Counted from the first letter of the stretch, positions 34,336 through 43,202 are shown. The stretch: DNA of 64,000 nucleotides from Lishizhenia tianjinensis (GCF_900116425.1 NZ_FPAS01000001.1:310001-374000); one strand, 5' to 3'. Notes: generated by a model from the sequence alone, not told the origin. Numbers and translations are program-made.

Positions 34336-35910
34336 TCAAAAGTTTATATTCACTTCATGTTTACCGGTTTGTTTGTCTTCTCGGATGTGTACACCTCTTC
34401 CATAATGTCTGTGGTATTCGTAATCATCCTCTTCACCATTGTAGGTTCTTGTTGAATGAAGTTCCTTATTGATATAGGTTTGAATGACCACATTTTTAGG
34501 TTTGTAAATGTCTATTTCTGCTTCTTGACCTCTGATTTTATCCTCGGCAGGGAAGCTGTAATCTAAGTCGACAAAAAGCTTATTTCCTTCCATGAAAACA
34601 TTGTGTTTGATGTGTTCTAAATGCTCATAAGCATCCACTGATGTTGAACCATTTGCCTTTAGGGTATGATAGATTCTTGTGATACTATCTTCTCCCGTGC
34701 GGTAATCCATATCCTCAAAGCGCAAACTAATTCGGTTTTGTTCTAAACGTAAAACTTCATCGCGTTCTGGGTTATATAGAACATTAGTGCCCACCGGTCT
34801 TTCACTGATGTAGTGAACCTCTAAAGTATCTGTTACAAGTGAACCTACCTCTATTTTGTTTTCTGCCGAAGCTTCAAATTGTAGTGCTGTCTTGATGCCG
34901 ATAGCTATGCTTGAAATGAAGGTAACGATGAAGAGTACAAAGAGGAAAATGCTAAAGTATCTGATGCTCTTGGATTTAAGGTTCCAAATTAAACGTACCC
35001 CGGTGAGGATTAAGAGTAGAATGATACTGAACTTGGCCACATAAACACAGGTCCAGGCCAAGGTTTTTACCAAGTTGTTTTCGAAGAAAATACCTGATAA
35101 ATCGAAGAGAGATAAAAGTTCACCTTGTCCATTGCTTCCTACAATTCCAAATCCTCCTACAAAAAAGGTAAGGAAACTAAGGATAAGCGAGAGTCCCATA
35201 AAAATAAGGGCTATTCCCACAAGCGTAAGTATAAAGCGCACGAGTTTATGCATACTTTCCTTCCCATCTCCTTGAAAATGACGTGAAATTTTACGTCCTG
35301 TTGATTTTACTTTTTCTCCTGTATTGTTGAGTTCTCTTTTGATGTTTTCAACCGTAACGGGTACTCCTTTCATTTTTAGTTTATCACTGGTTGTTGTAGC
35401 GGGGGGAATAACCACAACCAAAACAAGGTAGAGTATAATTCCTAAAGTAAGTAACGTGGTTAGCGCGAATAGAACAAACAAAACTCTCACGATATCTACG
35501 TTAATTTGATAGTGATGAGCTAAACCTGCACAAACACCCGCAATTTGAGCGTTTTCTACATCGCGATAAAGTTGGTTTCTTTCTCTGCCTTGTGAACTTT
35601 CTTCGGTAGAGCTTCTTCTTCCTTTGTCACCCTCGTTTTCGTCTTCATCCTCGTCAGGTGCATAGGCTGTAGCTTCTCCCATTACGGCAACCACATAGTC
35701 TACGTCTTCGCAGGTAACCGGACCGCCACTGGATCTTTCTGTGAAAATTTCTGCGATACGCAATTCAACATCCTCCAACACCATGTCGGCCTCGTCGCTG
35801 TTTTTAAATTGGGCGCGGATGTTTTCTAAGTATGATTTGAGTTTTTCATAACCTTCTTCTTCCACATAGAAGATGATTCCGCTTAAATTTATAGATATCG
35901 TCTTGTTCAT
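34336..35910 (-). CDS. PspC-domain membrane protein
   Basis: The 524-residue protein starts with a soluble domain (1-100), then an acidic linker (DEDEDENEGDKG). The PspC domain (about 112-172) has VENAQIAGVCAGLAHHYQIN and one helix. At least three more helices follow (about 225-345), and a soluble C-terminal beta domain carries a final stretch of histidines and charged residues. PspC proteins act in envelope stress. It overlaps the PadR gene by 4 bp (ATGA), so the pair is co-transcribed. Confidence 0.88.
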   Translation of the reverse strand: MNKTISINLSGIIFYVEEEGYEKLKSYLENIRAQFKNSDEADMVLEDVELRIAEIFTERSSGGPVTCEDVDYVVAVMGEATAYAPDEDEDENEGDKGRRSSTEESSQGRERNQLYRDVENAQIAGVCAGLAHHYQINVDIVRVLFVLFALTTLLTLGIILYLVLVVVIPPATTTSDKLKMKGVPVTVENIKRELNNTGEKVKSTGRKISRHFQGDGKESMHKLVRFILTLVGIALIFMGLSLILSFLTFFVGGFGIVGSNGQGELLSLFDLSGIFFENNLVKTLAWTCVYVAKFSIILLLILTGVRLIWNLKSKSIRYFSIFLFVLFIVTFISSIAIGIKTALQFEASAENKIEVGSLVTDTLEVHYISERPVGTNVLYNPERDEVLRLEQNRISLRFEDMDYRTGEDSITRIYHTLKANGSTSVDAYEHLEHIKHNVFMEGNKLFVDLDYSFPAEDKIRGQEAEIDIYKPKNVVIQTYINKELHSTRTYNGEEDDYEYHRHYGRGVHIREDKQTGKHEVNINF

Positions 35911-36236
35911 GATTTCTGAGTAATAATGTTAACGGCTGTGCTTAGTTCATTCCACGTCGCGTTTAATTCAGCCAAGAAATTTTCACCTTCTGTGGTGAGT
36001 GAATAGTATTTTCTGGGGGGACCACTCGTTGATTCTTCCCATCTATAACCGAGTAAATCGGCTTTGAGTAGTCGCGTTAATAGGGGATAAAGTGTTCCTT
36101 CTACAACGATCATTTTGGCGGCTTTCAATTGGTCTATTATTTCCGAAGGATAGGCCTCCTTAACGTTGAGTATAGAAAGAATACAATACTCCAATATCCC
36201 TTTACGCATCTGAGCTTTTGTATTTTCTAATTTCAT
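35907..36236 (-). CDS. PadR-family transcriptional regulator
   Basis: The 109-residue protein is a short PadR: MRKGILEYCILSIL at the start of the winged helix, EGTLYPLLTRLLKADLLGYRW at the wing and the RKYYSLT motif after. It lacks the long C-terminal dimer helix of larger PadR proteins. It is the first gene of the PadR-PspC pair and probably regulates it through the palindromes just upstream (36249-36256 and 36287-36307). Confidence 0.9.
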   Translation of the reverse strand: MKLENTKAQMRKGILEYCILSILNVKEAYPSEIIDQLKAAKMIVVEGTLYPLLTRLLKADLLGYRWEESTSGPPRKYYSLTTEGENFLAELNATWNELSTAVNIITQKS

Positions 36237-36265
36237 ATTTCGATTCTTATAGTACTAATACATAA

Positions 36266-36273
36266 CAAAGATA
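36266..36273 (-). promoter_or_regulatory. -7 element of the padR-pspC operon
   Basis: TATCTTTG on the minus strand fits TAnnTTTG and lies 29 bp before the start codon. No -33 box was seen at the normal distance. TAGTACTA, a short palindrome, lies between it and the start. Confidence 0.55.
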
Positions 36274-36286
36274 TAGTTTTTAAAAG

Positions 36287-36307
36287 GTACTTTGCATTGC
36301 AAGGTAC
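36287..36307. promoter_or_regulatory. Probable PadR operator (21-bp palindrome)
   Basis: The palindrome GTAC-T-TTGCA-T-TGCAA-G-GTAC has only one mismatched pair besides its central base. It lies directly upstream of the -7 element of the padR gene, where a PadR repressor is expected to bind. The flanking TAGTACTA repeats the GTAC core. Confidence 0.5.
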
Positions 36308-36608
36308 TATATTTCTTTGTTTTTAATACATGAATGGTTGTATAGAGGTATAAAAGGTTTTGAGTGGTGTTTTTAAGATAAGTATTGAATGAAACCTTTG
36401 GGTAGAAATGTGAAAAGTCTGCTCGTAGAATTTTAAGGGACTTAATAGAAAGAAGTATTTTCTGCCCTGGATAGCAACGGCAGCTTTCTAGGATGGCATT
36501 TTAGTAAACACACCTAAAAAAGCACGACTTTAGAAGTGTTGTTTTAGGGGAATGTGCACTTAAATGCAAGACTAGGAACTAAAGTGAATAGCCAGAAATG
36601 GCAGCCTG
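36308..36608. other. Gene-free stretch with possible folded RNA
   Basis: This gap (372 bp between genes in all) contains no open frame with coding character. From 36462 it has a G/C-richer segment with CTGCC.../GGCAG pairing, a 7-bp stem (CCTAAAA/TTTTAGG, 36513-36548) with inner pairs, and a closing copy of GGCAGC at 36600-36605. This could be a structured RNA of unknown kind and strand. Confidence 0.35.
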
Positions 36609-37139
36609 TTACATTTTATTTTTCTTGCAAAATGCTTTATAACGCGCTCGGATGGCTGGTGTGAAATTGTCTTGCTGCATTTCCATGATTTGCTTTATTT
36701 CACCCAATAGCTCTGGATAATTGGGTATGAATTTTTGTAGATTTTCCAAGGCATGGACTTTAACAGCCACTTTAACTTCAGCTGCTGCTAAATCCTTAAA
36801 TAACTTATCTAGAAATTCTCCTTGTTTGTAGGCGATGAGAGGACAAAAGGTGAGTGATTTTAAGACGTTTCTTTGTAAACCCGGATTTTCGTGGTTTAAA
36901 TAAAGGTCTAAAAGTTCTTTTTGAATAGTGTGTAAGGGGTAACTTTTGGCTTCTGCAACTTTGCTGAGGTACCAAGTGCTGTATTCTGGAAAAGGGTAGG
37001 TGGTGCGCAAAGCGATGTTGGCCAAGGCTTTCAAAAACTCGGTGTTTTTAGCTAAACCTATGGTTTCCTTAACGTGTCTGTACTTTCTAAAATCGAGTAC
37101 AAAGGCTTCAATTTCTGCTGGAGTATAGTCGCTGCGCAT
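36609..37139 (-). CDS. Hypothetical HEAT-like helical protein
   Basis: The 176-residue soluble protein consists of repeated helix pairs with leucine spacing (ELLDLYLNHENPGLQRNVLK, then LEFLDKLFKDLAAAEVKV-type segments), which resembles HEAT/armadillo repeats. The function is unknown. TATTTTTG at 37145-37152 sits only a few bases before the ATG, so the message may be nearly leaderless. Confidence 0.7.
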   Translation of the reverse strand: MRSDYTPAEIEAFVLDFRKYRHVKETIGLAKNTEFLKALANIALRTTYPFPEYSTWYLSKVAEAKSYPLHTIQKELLDLYLNHENPGLQRNVLKSLTFCPLIAYKQGEFLDKLFKDLAAAEVKVAVKVHALENLQKFIPNYPELLGEIKQIMEMQQDNFTPAIRARYKAFCKKNKM

Positions 37140-37144
37140 GTTGC

Positions 37145-37152
37145 CAAAAATA
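37145..37152 (-). promoter_or_regulatory. -7 element next to the start codon
   Basis: TATTTTTG on the minus strand fits TAnnTTTG. The ATG follows after 5 bp, which would leave almost no leader. Confidence 0.45.
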
Positions 37153-37197
37153 GCAAATGCTTTAATAGCTTAGGTCGTAAATCTGAAGATAAATGTG

Positions 37198-37398
37198 CTA
37201 TTGATTTAATTTCTTACGCTCGTAGAAATAAGAGGAAAGTACTCCAATAATTACGGCCACATTACTTATGAGCATGAGGTAAGAGGATTTGTTTTCATCC
37301 CAACTTAGGTTGTTGAAATTCATAAGAACAGTGAGGTTGAGTATTGCCAGCGCCGCAGCTAGTGTAATTACAAAAATTCTGATTTTTTGGAGGTCCAT
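37198..37398 (-). CDS. Small two-helix membrane protein
   Basis: The 66 residues hold two hydrophobic helices (about 7-27 and 41-58) separated by a polar loop and end in a basic tail (YERKKLNQ). It is not recognised. It has its own spacing from both neighbours, so it may be transcribed alone. Confidence 0.6.
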   Translation of the reverse strand: MDLQKIRIFVITLAAALAILNLTVLMNFNNLSWDENKSSYLMLISNVAVIIGVLSSYFYERKKLNQ

Positions 37399-37520
37399 GC
37401 AGTTTGAGTTTACTTTTAGTGTTCTAAAAATAAATAAAATAATTCATGGATTGTAACTTTCAGGTGCTTGAATTACTGAAATGTTTAGTCTACTATTTAA
37501 ACGGTAATTGTTATGCTATG

Positions 37521-38261
37521 TTAAGGATAATTGATGTCTATTAGATCGCTAAACGTTGCAATGAATTCATTAGAGAATGTTCTTGTTTGAGGCAATAACC
37601 AAATAGATTCTAGTGCTCCAGGATATTTGAACATTAGACCGAAACCTCTCAGCGTATCGCCCTTACTTACATAACTATAGGAAGTGCTTATTTCTTCTTC
37701 GTCCATGAATAAATCATAAAGGGTTAAGGTTTCCAAGTCAACTACCATGCGCGTTAACATTCCCTCCAAGCTTCCTAGAAAAGCATCCTCTACTAAAAGT
37801 GTATCGGTTTTTACTTTGGATTGAATAACAGAGATGGTTCTGCTGTCTTCATTGTCTGTGTACATGTTGAGCTCAGTGTAAAGGTTTTCGAGTCCTGCTG
37901 GAACTACTGAACTGTATAAGGTTAACTGTGTTGGACTTTCAAATTCGAATTGACCAATTTTTTGTTCTAACCAGTCTTGTTCTAATAATTCTTCATCGCT
38001 TAAGGAAGGAGTAAAAGCCAATAAAGGGATGAGTATAATGGTTAACATCCCTATTAATGCTCCAACCTTAGTACTTGTTGATTTCTTTTTCACCCATTGG
38101 TGGGTACCAAATCCTAGTAAAGTTCCTACAAAAGAGAAGAGCACTTGCCAGGCAAAGGTCTCCATGGTAGAATTCCCAAAATCATTACCAATCACTTGCG
38201 CGATGACAACGGGCAAGAGAATAAAGGACATCAACCAAATTTCTTTCGATTGCTTTTTCAT
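37521..38261 (-). CDS. Hypothetical membrane-anchored protein
   Basis: Counted from ATG 38261 the protein has 246 residues. Three hydrophobic helices lie in the first about 95 residues (starting with SKEIWLMSFILLPVVIAQ), followed by a soluble domain with no recognised motif. The start seven bases after the preceding stop suggests an operon with the gene at 38269. A longer in-frame start (38357) would overlap that gene heavily and is rejected. Confidence 0.65.
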   Translation of the reverse strand: MKKQSKEIWLMSFILLPVVIAQVIGNDFGNSTMETFAWQVLFSFVGTLLGFGTHQWVKKKSTSTKVGALIGMLTIILIPLLAFTPSLSDEELLEQDWLEQKIGQFEFESPTQLTLYSSVVPAGLENLYTELNMYTDNEDSRTISVIQSKVKTDTLLVEDAFLGSLEGMLTRMVVDLETLTLYDLFMDEEEISTSYSYVSKGDTLRGFGLMFKYPGALESIWLLPQTRTFSNEFIATFSDLIDINYP

Positions 38262-38268
38262 AATCTTT

Positions 38269-39465
38269 TTATTCTTGTAGATTATCAGTTTGAGCTTTGT
38301 AAATATAGAGTTGAATCGCATTTGTAGAGGCTGTTGCCGTTGCAATTCGTTGGTCAACTAGGGGTTGAAGAATAAAATATCCTAAGAAAGGATACTCGTC
38401 ATCATACACTAGCTTTCCACTTTGTGCGTCGAACACCTGTAAAAACTCCTTGCGATTTTTGAAAATTTCTGATTGTTCAAGTTCTTTAATCGTTCTAGAA
38501 CCACATACAAACGCTGTTGGTTCTTCCGTTTTCGGCATCACAACACTGGTGTCTTCAACAGCAGGGTAATAGTAGCGGTAAATTAGCTTGCCGGTACCCA
38601 AAGAACGAAGTTGAGAATAGTGATAGTTTTCCAAGTGTAGGGTGTTGAGCATTTCGAAATCTATGAGGGTATCAATAGAGTTTAATTCATTTTGCGCTTG
38701 TGTTATGCATTTTCCAGGGATATGATAGACCTTTTCTAATTCACCTTGGAGGGAGTAGATTTTTATGTCGTGACTCAAATTTTGAGAAAATAGTACAGAT
38801 TGATCTTGTACCGTAAAGTAACTGTCTGCATAGTATTGATAGTTTCCTTGGTAATACAGGCTATCAAAATCTCCAAAATATTTCGTGCGTTTTCCTTTCG
38901 CATTGATACGGACAATACGCGGAGTTTCAACTACATGTTTACGGTAGTGATTTTTCCTGTAGTCGTACTTTTTTGGATCGTAGGAAGGACTTAGATTTAA
39001 AAAGTAAGATTTACTAGGAGGATGATAATAAGGATAGCTTTTGTTTGGGAAATTATATTTTGAAAAGAAATGAGCCGTTTTCATTCTTTTAACTTCCTTA
39101 CCCTCCCAAGAAAATTGTATGATTTCTTGGTTGCGTGTGATATAATGAATGAGGCTGTCATCAAGGATAATATTAGAATTATAAGGTAGACTTTCTTTTT
39201 CTATTACTTCGAAATGTAAACTATCTATGGCTTGATTTTGTATATCATAGCTGTAGAGTGTTTTTGTTTTGAGTGTAAAAAGGTAAAGTTTGTTTTGGTG
39301 TGTTTTAAGATGGTAACCGTATGCAAAATCGTTCAGTGGAGCAAACTTTTCTAAATCTAGTGAAATACTGTCTTCCAATTGGTAGTTGAATTGTGCATGT
39401 GTTTTAGGAATAAATGCTAGGGTACCTAGAATACACAGCATACGGAATAAATTAAGTGGCTTCAT
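38269..39465 (-). CDS. Exported hypothetical protein, probable beta-propeller
   Basis: The ATG at 39465 gives a signal peptide (MKPLNLFRMLCILGTLAFI, cut after THAQ). The rest of the 398-residue protein is built from strand repeats of the 6-bladed propeller type (NKLYLFTLKTKTLYSYDI, SVLFSQNLSHDIKIYSL), a composition shared with 6-bladed proteins of Bacteroidota. No catalytic motif was seen. It precedes the membrane protein gene at 37521, with 7 bp between them. Confidence 0.65.
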   Translation of the reverse strand: MKPLNLFRMLCILGTLAFIPKTHAQFNYQLEDSISLDLEKFAPLNDFAYGYHLKTHQNKLYLFTLKTKTLYSYDIQNQAIDSLHFEVIEKESLPYNSNIILDDSLIHYITRNQEIIQFSWEGKEVKRMKTAHFFSKYNFPNKSYPYYHPPSKSYFLNLSPSYDPKKYDYRKNHYRKHVVETPRIVRINAKGKRTKYFGDFDSLYYQGNYQYYADSYFTVQDQSVLFSQNLSHDIKIYSLQGELEKVYHIPGKCITQAQNELNSIDTLIDFEMLNTLHLENYHYSQLRSLGTGKLIYRYYYPAVEDTSVVMPKTEEPTAFVCGSRTIKELEQSEIFKNRKEFLQVFDAQSGKLVYDDEYPFLGYFILQPLVDQRIATATASTNAIQLYIYKAQTDNLQE

Positions 39466-39656
39466 ACTGTTTGTTGATCTTTTGATTTCGATAGTTATAA
39501 GTAACAAAGCCGGTGAAGTTACAGAATACTTCAATTTTTAAGAACTAAAAATCTAACTGTTTTTCACCAAGCATTATGAATTGTTGTATAAGTTTTTGAA
39601 CCCTAAGGGCTTGTTGTTTTTAAAGGAAGAAATGTTTCCATCTGCTTTTTTGAGGC

Positions 39657-41108
39657 TTAAGGTTTATCCTTACTAATTGGCGCATTAAAGCCTACGCGTG
39701 TTTGTGTTCCCCACGCACTTTTCTTGCGTACGAATTTGTCCCAGTTTCCCTTAACGGCTGCCCAGACACCTATGGGGTGAAAAAACAGCGGCTCGAGTAT
39801 GGCTACGCCAAGTAAAGTAAACAAGGATTTATAGCCCTTGTATTCTCTGTAGGTTATTTCTTCAATTAAGATGGTAAACCATGATAATAATACGGCAAAG
39901 GAATATACCATTCCTAAAAGTAAAAGAAAGTGAGGCCAATTCACCCATCCTAAACAAACGAGTACTAAAAAGTAAACCAAGCCTAAAAACTCTATGATAG
40001 GAGCTAACCATTCGTAAAACAACCAAAAGGGATAACTCAACATTCCGAGTATGCCATATTTGGGGTTCATAAACATATCCTTGTGCATACGAAGGGTTTC
40101 AATTGTGCCTCTTGTCCATCGGTTACGTTGTCTGTCCAATACTTTTGCAGATGCTGGTACTTCTGTCCAACACAAAGGGTCTGGTACATAGGTTACCGAG
40201 TATTTTTCCTTTTTTTGGTGCATGAGTTTTCTCATTCTCACCACAAGCTCCATGTCTTCACCCACGGTTTTAGGGTTGTAACCTCCAGCTTCTATGAGTA
40301 TCTTTTTGTCAAAGAGTCCGAAGGCACCGGAAATGATCAAAAGTCCATTGAGTCTACTCCAAGCCATTCTTCCCAAAAGAAAGGCGCGCAAATATTCTAA
40401 TGTTTGATAGAGCGGAAGTAAAGTTTTCGGAAGCCTCACATTTAAAATTCTTCCGTTACTGATTTCGCAATTGTTGGCAATACGCACTACACCGCCTGCG
40501 GCAATCACTTTTTTATCTATGGATTGTAAGAAAGGTTCTATCATGCGCAAGAGAGCATCATCCTCTATGATACAATCCACATCTATGTTGGCCACATATT
40601 TGGCATTGGTATAATTAATTCCTGCATTGAGTGAGTCTGCCTTACCGCCATTTTCCTTGTCTATAACCACCAAATTGTGAAAGGCTTTGTTGGTAGATTT
40701 GTAAATTGCTCTAATTGGGGCATGCTTGAGTTTACTCTTGGCTTTTACCTTGCTTTCAACCAAATCGTAGGCGGCAATCATTTTCTCCAAACAATCATCT
40801 TTACTGCCGTCATTTACTATGATGATATCGTAGTTGTTGTATTTTAAAGAAAGGAGGGATCTTATATTTTCTACGATGGTAGCACTTTCATTAAATGCCG
40901 GTGCTATTACTGCAATTTTTGGGGCTAAAGATGACCTTAGTATGTGTTCAAAGTTGACAGATTTTCCTCTTTTTAAATGATTGGATATAGCCAGTATGGA
41001 AAAGATGGCCAATATGAAATAAAAACTCATAATGGTCAAGGCATACCAAAAGATAAAGTACTCAAAAAAGGATGAAATATTCTCGTAGGTAAATATATTA
41101 TTGAACAT
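39657..41108 (-). CDS. Processive family 2 glycosyltransferase
   Basis: A 483-residue inner-membrane enzyme. It has an N-terminal helix (about 18-42), a GT2 domain with VNDGS (98-102), DVD at 176-178, GED at 283-285 and QRNRW at 327-331 (the QxxRW motif of processive synthases), and three or more C-terminal helices. This is the layout of poly-N-acetylglucosamine and cellulose synthases. It overlaps the HEAT-repeat gene by 11 bp and is the last gene of the operon starting at 42976. It should make or extend an exopolysaccharide. Confidence 0.9.
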   Translation of the reverse strand: MFNNIFTYENISSFFEYFIFWYALTIMSFYFILAIFSILAISNHLKRGKSVNFEHILRSSLAPKIAVIAPAFNESATIVENIRSLLSLKYNNYDIIIVNDGSKDDCLEKMIAAYDLVESKVKAKSKLKHAPIRAIYKSTNKAFHNLVVIDKENGGKADSLNAGINYTNAKYVANIDVDCIIEDDALLRMIEPFLQSIDKKVIAAGGVVRIANNCEISNGRILNVRLPKTLLPLYQTLEYLRAFLLGRMAWSRLNGLLIISGAFGLFDKKILIEAGGYNPKTVGEDMELVVRMRKLMHQKKEKYSVTYVPDPLCWTEVPASAKVLDRQRNRWTRGTIETLRMHKDMFMNPKYGILGMLSYPFWLFYEWLAPIIEFLGLVYFLVLVCLGWVNWPHFLLLLGMVYSFAVLLSWFTILIEEITYREYKGYKSLFTLLGVAILEPLFFHPIGVWAAVKGNWDKFVRKKSAWGTQTRVGFNAPISKDKP

Positions 41109-41799
41109 AAACCGTTGTTTCTAATTCGTTAGCTAATTCTTTGATGTAGGTGTTTTTAGCTTCTTTTAAGGAAGAAAGCTCAAGTTCAGAGAGCTTCACA
41201 GGGTTGCGCTTTAGGGTTGCAATGATGTTAATGAAGGTCCAAAGCGACATGCTCCCTTCCAAATCTTTCAAAGCAATCAAAGCTTCTTTCCTTTTTATTT
41301 TTACCAAGGATACACGGGCATTTCTTTTCACATCATCGTTGGGGTGATTTATGTATGCAGCAATGGCATCGAAGGCTTCTTCGTACTCTAAAGTAGAGAG
41401 TTCATACATCCCTCTTATTTTTTGGTGCCATTTTCTACTTTTTAGTTTGGCCATAGAAACTTCTTGAAGGGCTAAAGCTTCATAAAGGTCATAGGCTTTT
41501 TCGGCGTAAACCCCGGAGAAATTATGGTTTAAATTGAGCAGTAATTCTATGGTTATGTTTTGGTTGGTTTTAGATTTCATCAATTTCTGTATCCTAGCAA
41601 AGGCTCTGTCTGCTATTTCATTTTCATGCAAGAGAAAATCAACTAAACAATCTTCCAGAACATTGGTTAATTGCTTAATGTGTTTATCGCGTTCAATAAA
41701 GTAAAATTTGATGCTCACAATAAGAAGGAATACTACTAGGGCAGACCCCAGTGTTAAGCCGACGATGAGGAGCAAAATACTATCCGTGTTTACCACCAT
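41098..41799 (-). CDS. Membrane-anchored HEAT-repeat protein
   Basis: One N-terminal helix (about 8-31) anchors a 200-residue helical repeat domain (EAFDAIAAYINHPNDDVKRN is one clear repeat). HEAT domains usually serve as docking scaffolds. It overlaps both neighbours (11 and 10 bp) in the operon with the glycosyltransferase and YaiO-like barrel, so it probably links the synthase to the receiver-like protein. Confidence 0.8.
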   Translation of the reverse strand: MVVNTDSILLLIVGLTLGSALVVFLLIVSIKFYFIERDKHIKQLTNVLEDCLVDFLLHENEIADRAFARIQKLMKSKTNQNITIELLLNLNHNFSGVYAEKAYDLYEALALQEVSMAKLKSRKWHQKIRGMYELSTLEYEEAFDAIAAYINHPNDDVKRNARVSLVKIKRKEALIALKDLEGSMSLWTFINIIATLKRNPVKLSELELSSLKEAKNTYIKELANELETTVYVQ

Positions 41800-42602
41800 G
41801 TGTACATCAATTTTAAACTGTAGAGAAATTGTGAGCGTTGGTTGCTGACAAAGGTGTATTTAATCATGTCAGCCCGAGCTTCAAGGAAAAAACGACTCCC
41901 TATAGCTTGTTGGGTACTAACTCCCAGGCTAAAGGTTTTGTTTTGCGCTACCGCAGTTGTTGTGTTTCCATTCAGTATTACAGCACTAGGGTCGAAACCA
42001 TAGGAAATATTAACGGCAGAAAAGGCCAAGTCACTGTGGTAATAACGTTGCTGTATACTTGCCGAAAGTATATTAGGGGTGATACTGTTTTGCACACCAA
42101 GGTTGGCACGGAGTAAAGTATAGTACTTACCGCTGTATTTAGATAAACTAGCCGTAAGCAAACTGACATCAATATTGCCGTTGTAGTGCATGTATTTTAA
42201 ACCAACAGAATGTTCCCATACCTTGGCAAAGGTGTTGAAATACTCAGCATCAAAACGACGATGGGCAAATACCTCAGAAGCGGAATAGGCTCCCTTCAGG
42301 TAGAAGTAATCCTTATTAACGCATTTTTTGTAGAGGTCTAACTCTGTAAACCATGCCTTTTGCTCAAAGCGTTCTGAATAGGACAACTTTGGGAGGAAAA
42401 CCCAAGATTTGTGTAAGAGTTGACTCTCCAAGGCAACCGTTTTCCATGCCTTAAGATCTTTACTGAAATGTGCATATTCCCCTTGGAGACCCACATAATT
42501 TCTTTGGGTTAAGGGAAGGGTATCTCCACTGGCCGACGAAGGCTGGGCGAAAGTGTACAGGTGTAGGGTTAAAAGCAGGACAATATATATTCCTTTCATC
42601 AT
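41790..42602 (-). CDS. YaiO-family outer-membrane beta-barrel protein
   Basis: The 270-residue protein has a signal peptide (cut after LYTFAQ) and the strand pattern of the YaiO family (YVGLQGEYAHFSKDLKAWK, VGLKYMHYNG). In E. coli yaiO also lies beside a GT2 gene, yaiP. The barrel could serve as a polysaccharide channel or periplasmic/outer-membrane partner of the synthase. It overlaps its neighbours on both sides (10 bp and 4 bp). Confidence 0.85.
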   Translation of the reverse strand: MMKGIYIVLLLTLHLYTFAQPSSASGDTLPLTQRNYVGLQGEYAHFSKDLKAWKTVALESQLLHKSWVFLPKLSYSERFEQKAWFTELDLYKKCVNKDYFYLKGAYSASEVFAHRRFDAEYFNTFAKVWEHSVGLKYMHYNGNIDVSLLTASLSKYSGKYYTLLRANLGVQNSITPNILSASIQQRYYHSDLAFSAVNISYGFDPSAVILNGNTTTAVAQNKTFSLGVSTQQAIGSRFFLEARADMIKYTFVSNQRSQFLYSLKLMYTWW

Positions 42603-42976
42603 GCACGGTGGTGTTTAAAAATGTTTTTAATTCTTACCACGAGTTCATTAGGACTGTAAGGTTTGTCTATAAAATCATAGGCCCCCAAATCGAAGGCTTC
42701 TAGTATTTTATTTTCTAAATCAGAGTCGGAGATAATAATAGAAGGGATGTCTTTTTGATCACAGATTTCTATGATCTCGAAACCACTTTTAAAAGGAAGC
42801 ATTTCTTCTGTAACCATTAGGTTAATTTTCCCTTCTTCTATGAGGGTTAGGGCATCATTACCATTGGAGGCAACATTCACCTTGCATCCTTCGCTTTTTA
42901 AGCGTTTTTTTATGATTTTCTGTATCAATCTGTCGGGCGAACAAAAAAGCACACATTGTTTTTGATTTTCTTCCAT
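42599..42976 (-). CDS. Stand-alone receiver protein with degenerate phosphorylation site
   Basis: The 125-residue protein has the receiver fold, but the active site is changed. The phosphoacceptor Asp is Glu57 (TEEMLP), the acidic pair is Ser13-Pro14 (FCSPD), and Ser83 and Lys105 (DKPYSP) remain. It is therefore unlikely to be phosphorylated; Glu could mimic the active state. It is the first gene of the operon with YaiO, HEAT protein and GT2, with no output domain and no kinase nearby. A TATTTTAG upstream resembles a -7 box. Confidence 0.85.
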   Translation of the reverse strand: MEENQKQCVLFCSPDRLIQKIIKKRLKSEGCKVNVASNGNDALTLIEEGKINLMVTEEMLPFKSGFEIIEICDQKDIPSIIISDSDLENKILEAFDLGAYDFIDKPYSPNELVVRIKNIFKHHRA

Positions 42977-43202
42977 GCAGTTCTAAAATAGATGAACATT
43001 TCATTTTTCATACCTACGGACACTCTGTCATAAGGGATGAAGCTACTTAACATGTTCAGCTTGTTCCAAAATTTAAGTTTGAAATTAAGTATTATTCTAT
43101 AGTCGACATAGTTATGGTCCAATAAATTGGAAGAAAAAAAATGGTGCAATAGGGGAAGAATTGTTTTAACTTGTCTATACATAAACACGTAGATTCTTCA
43201 AC

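Noticed and set aside
42925-43188. Frame of 87 codons on the minus strand upstream of the receiver gene
   Set aside because: It overlaps the receiver start and covers a region that must hold the promoters of two divergent units. Composition looks non-coding.
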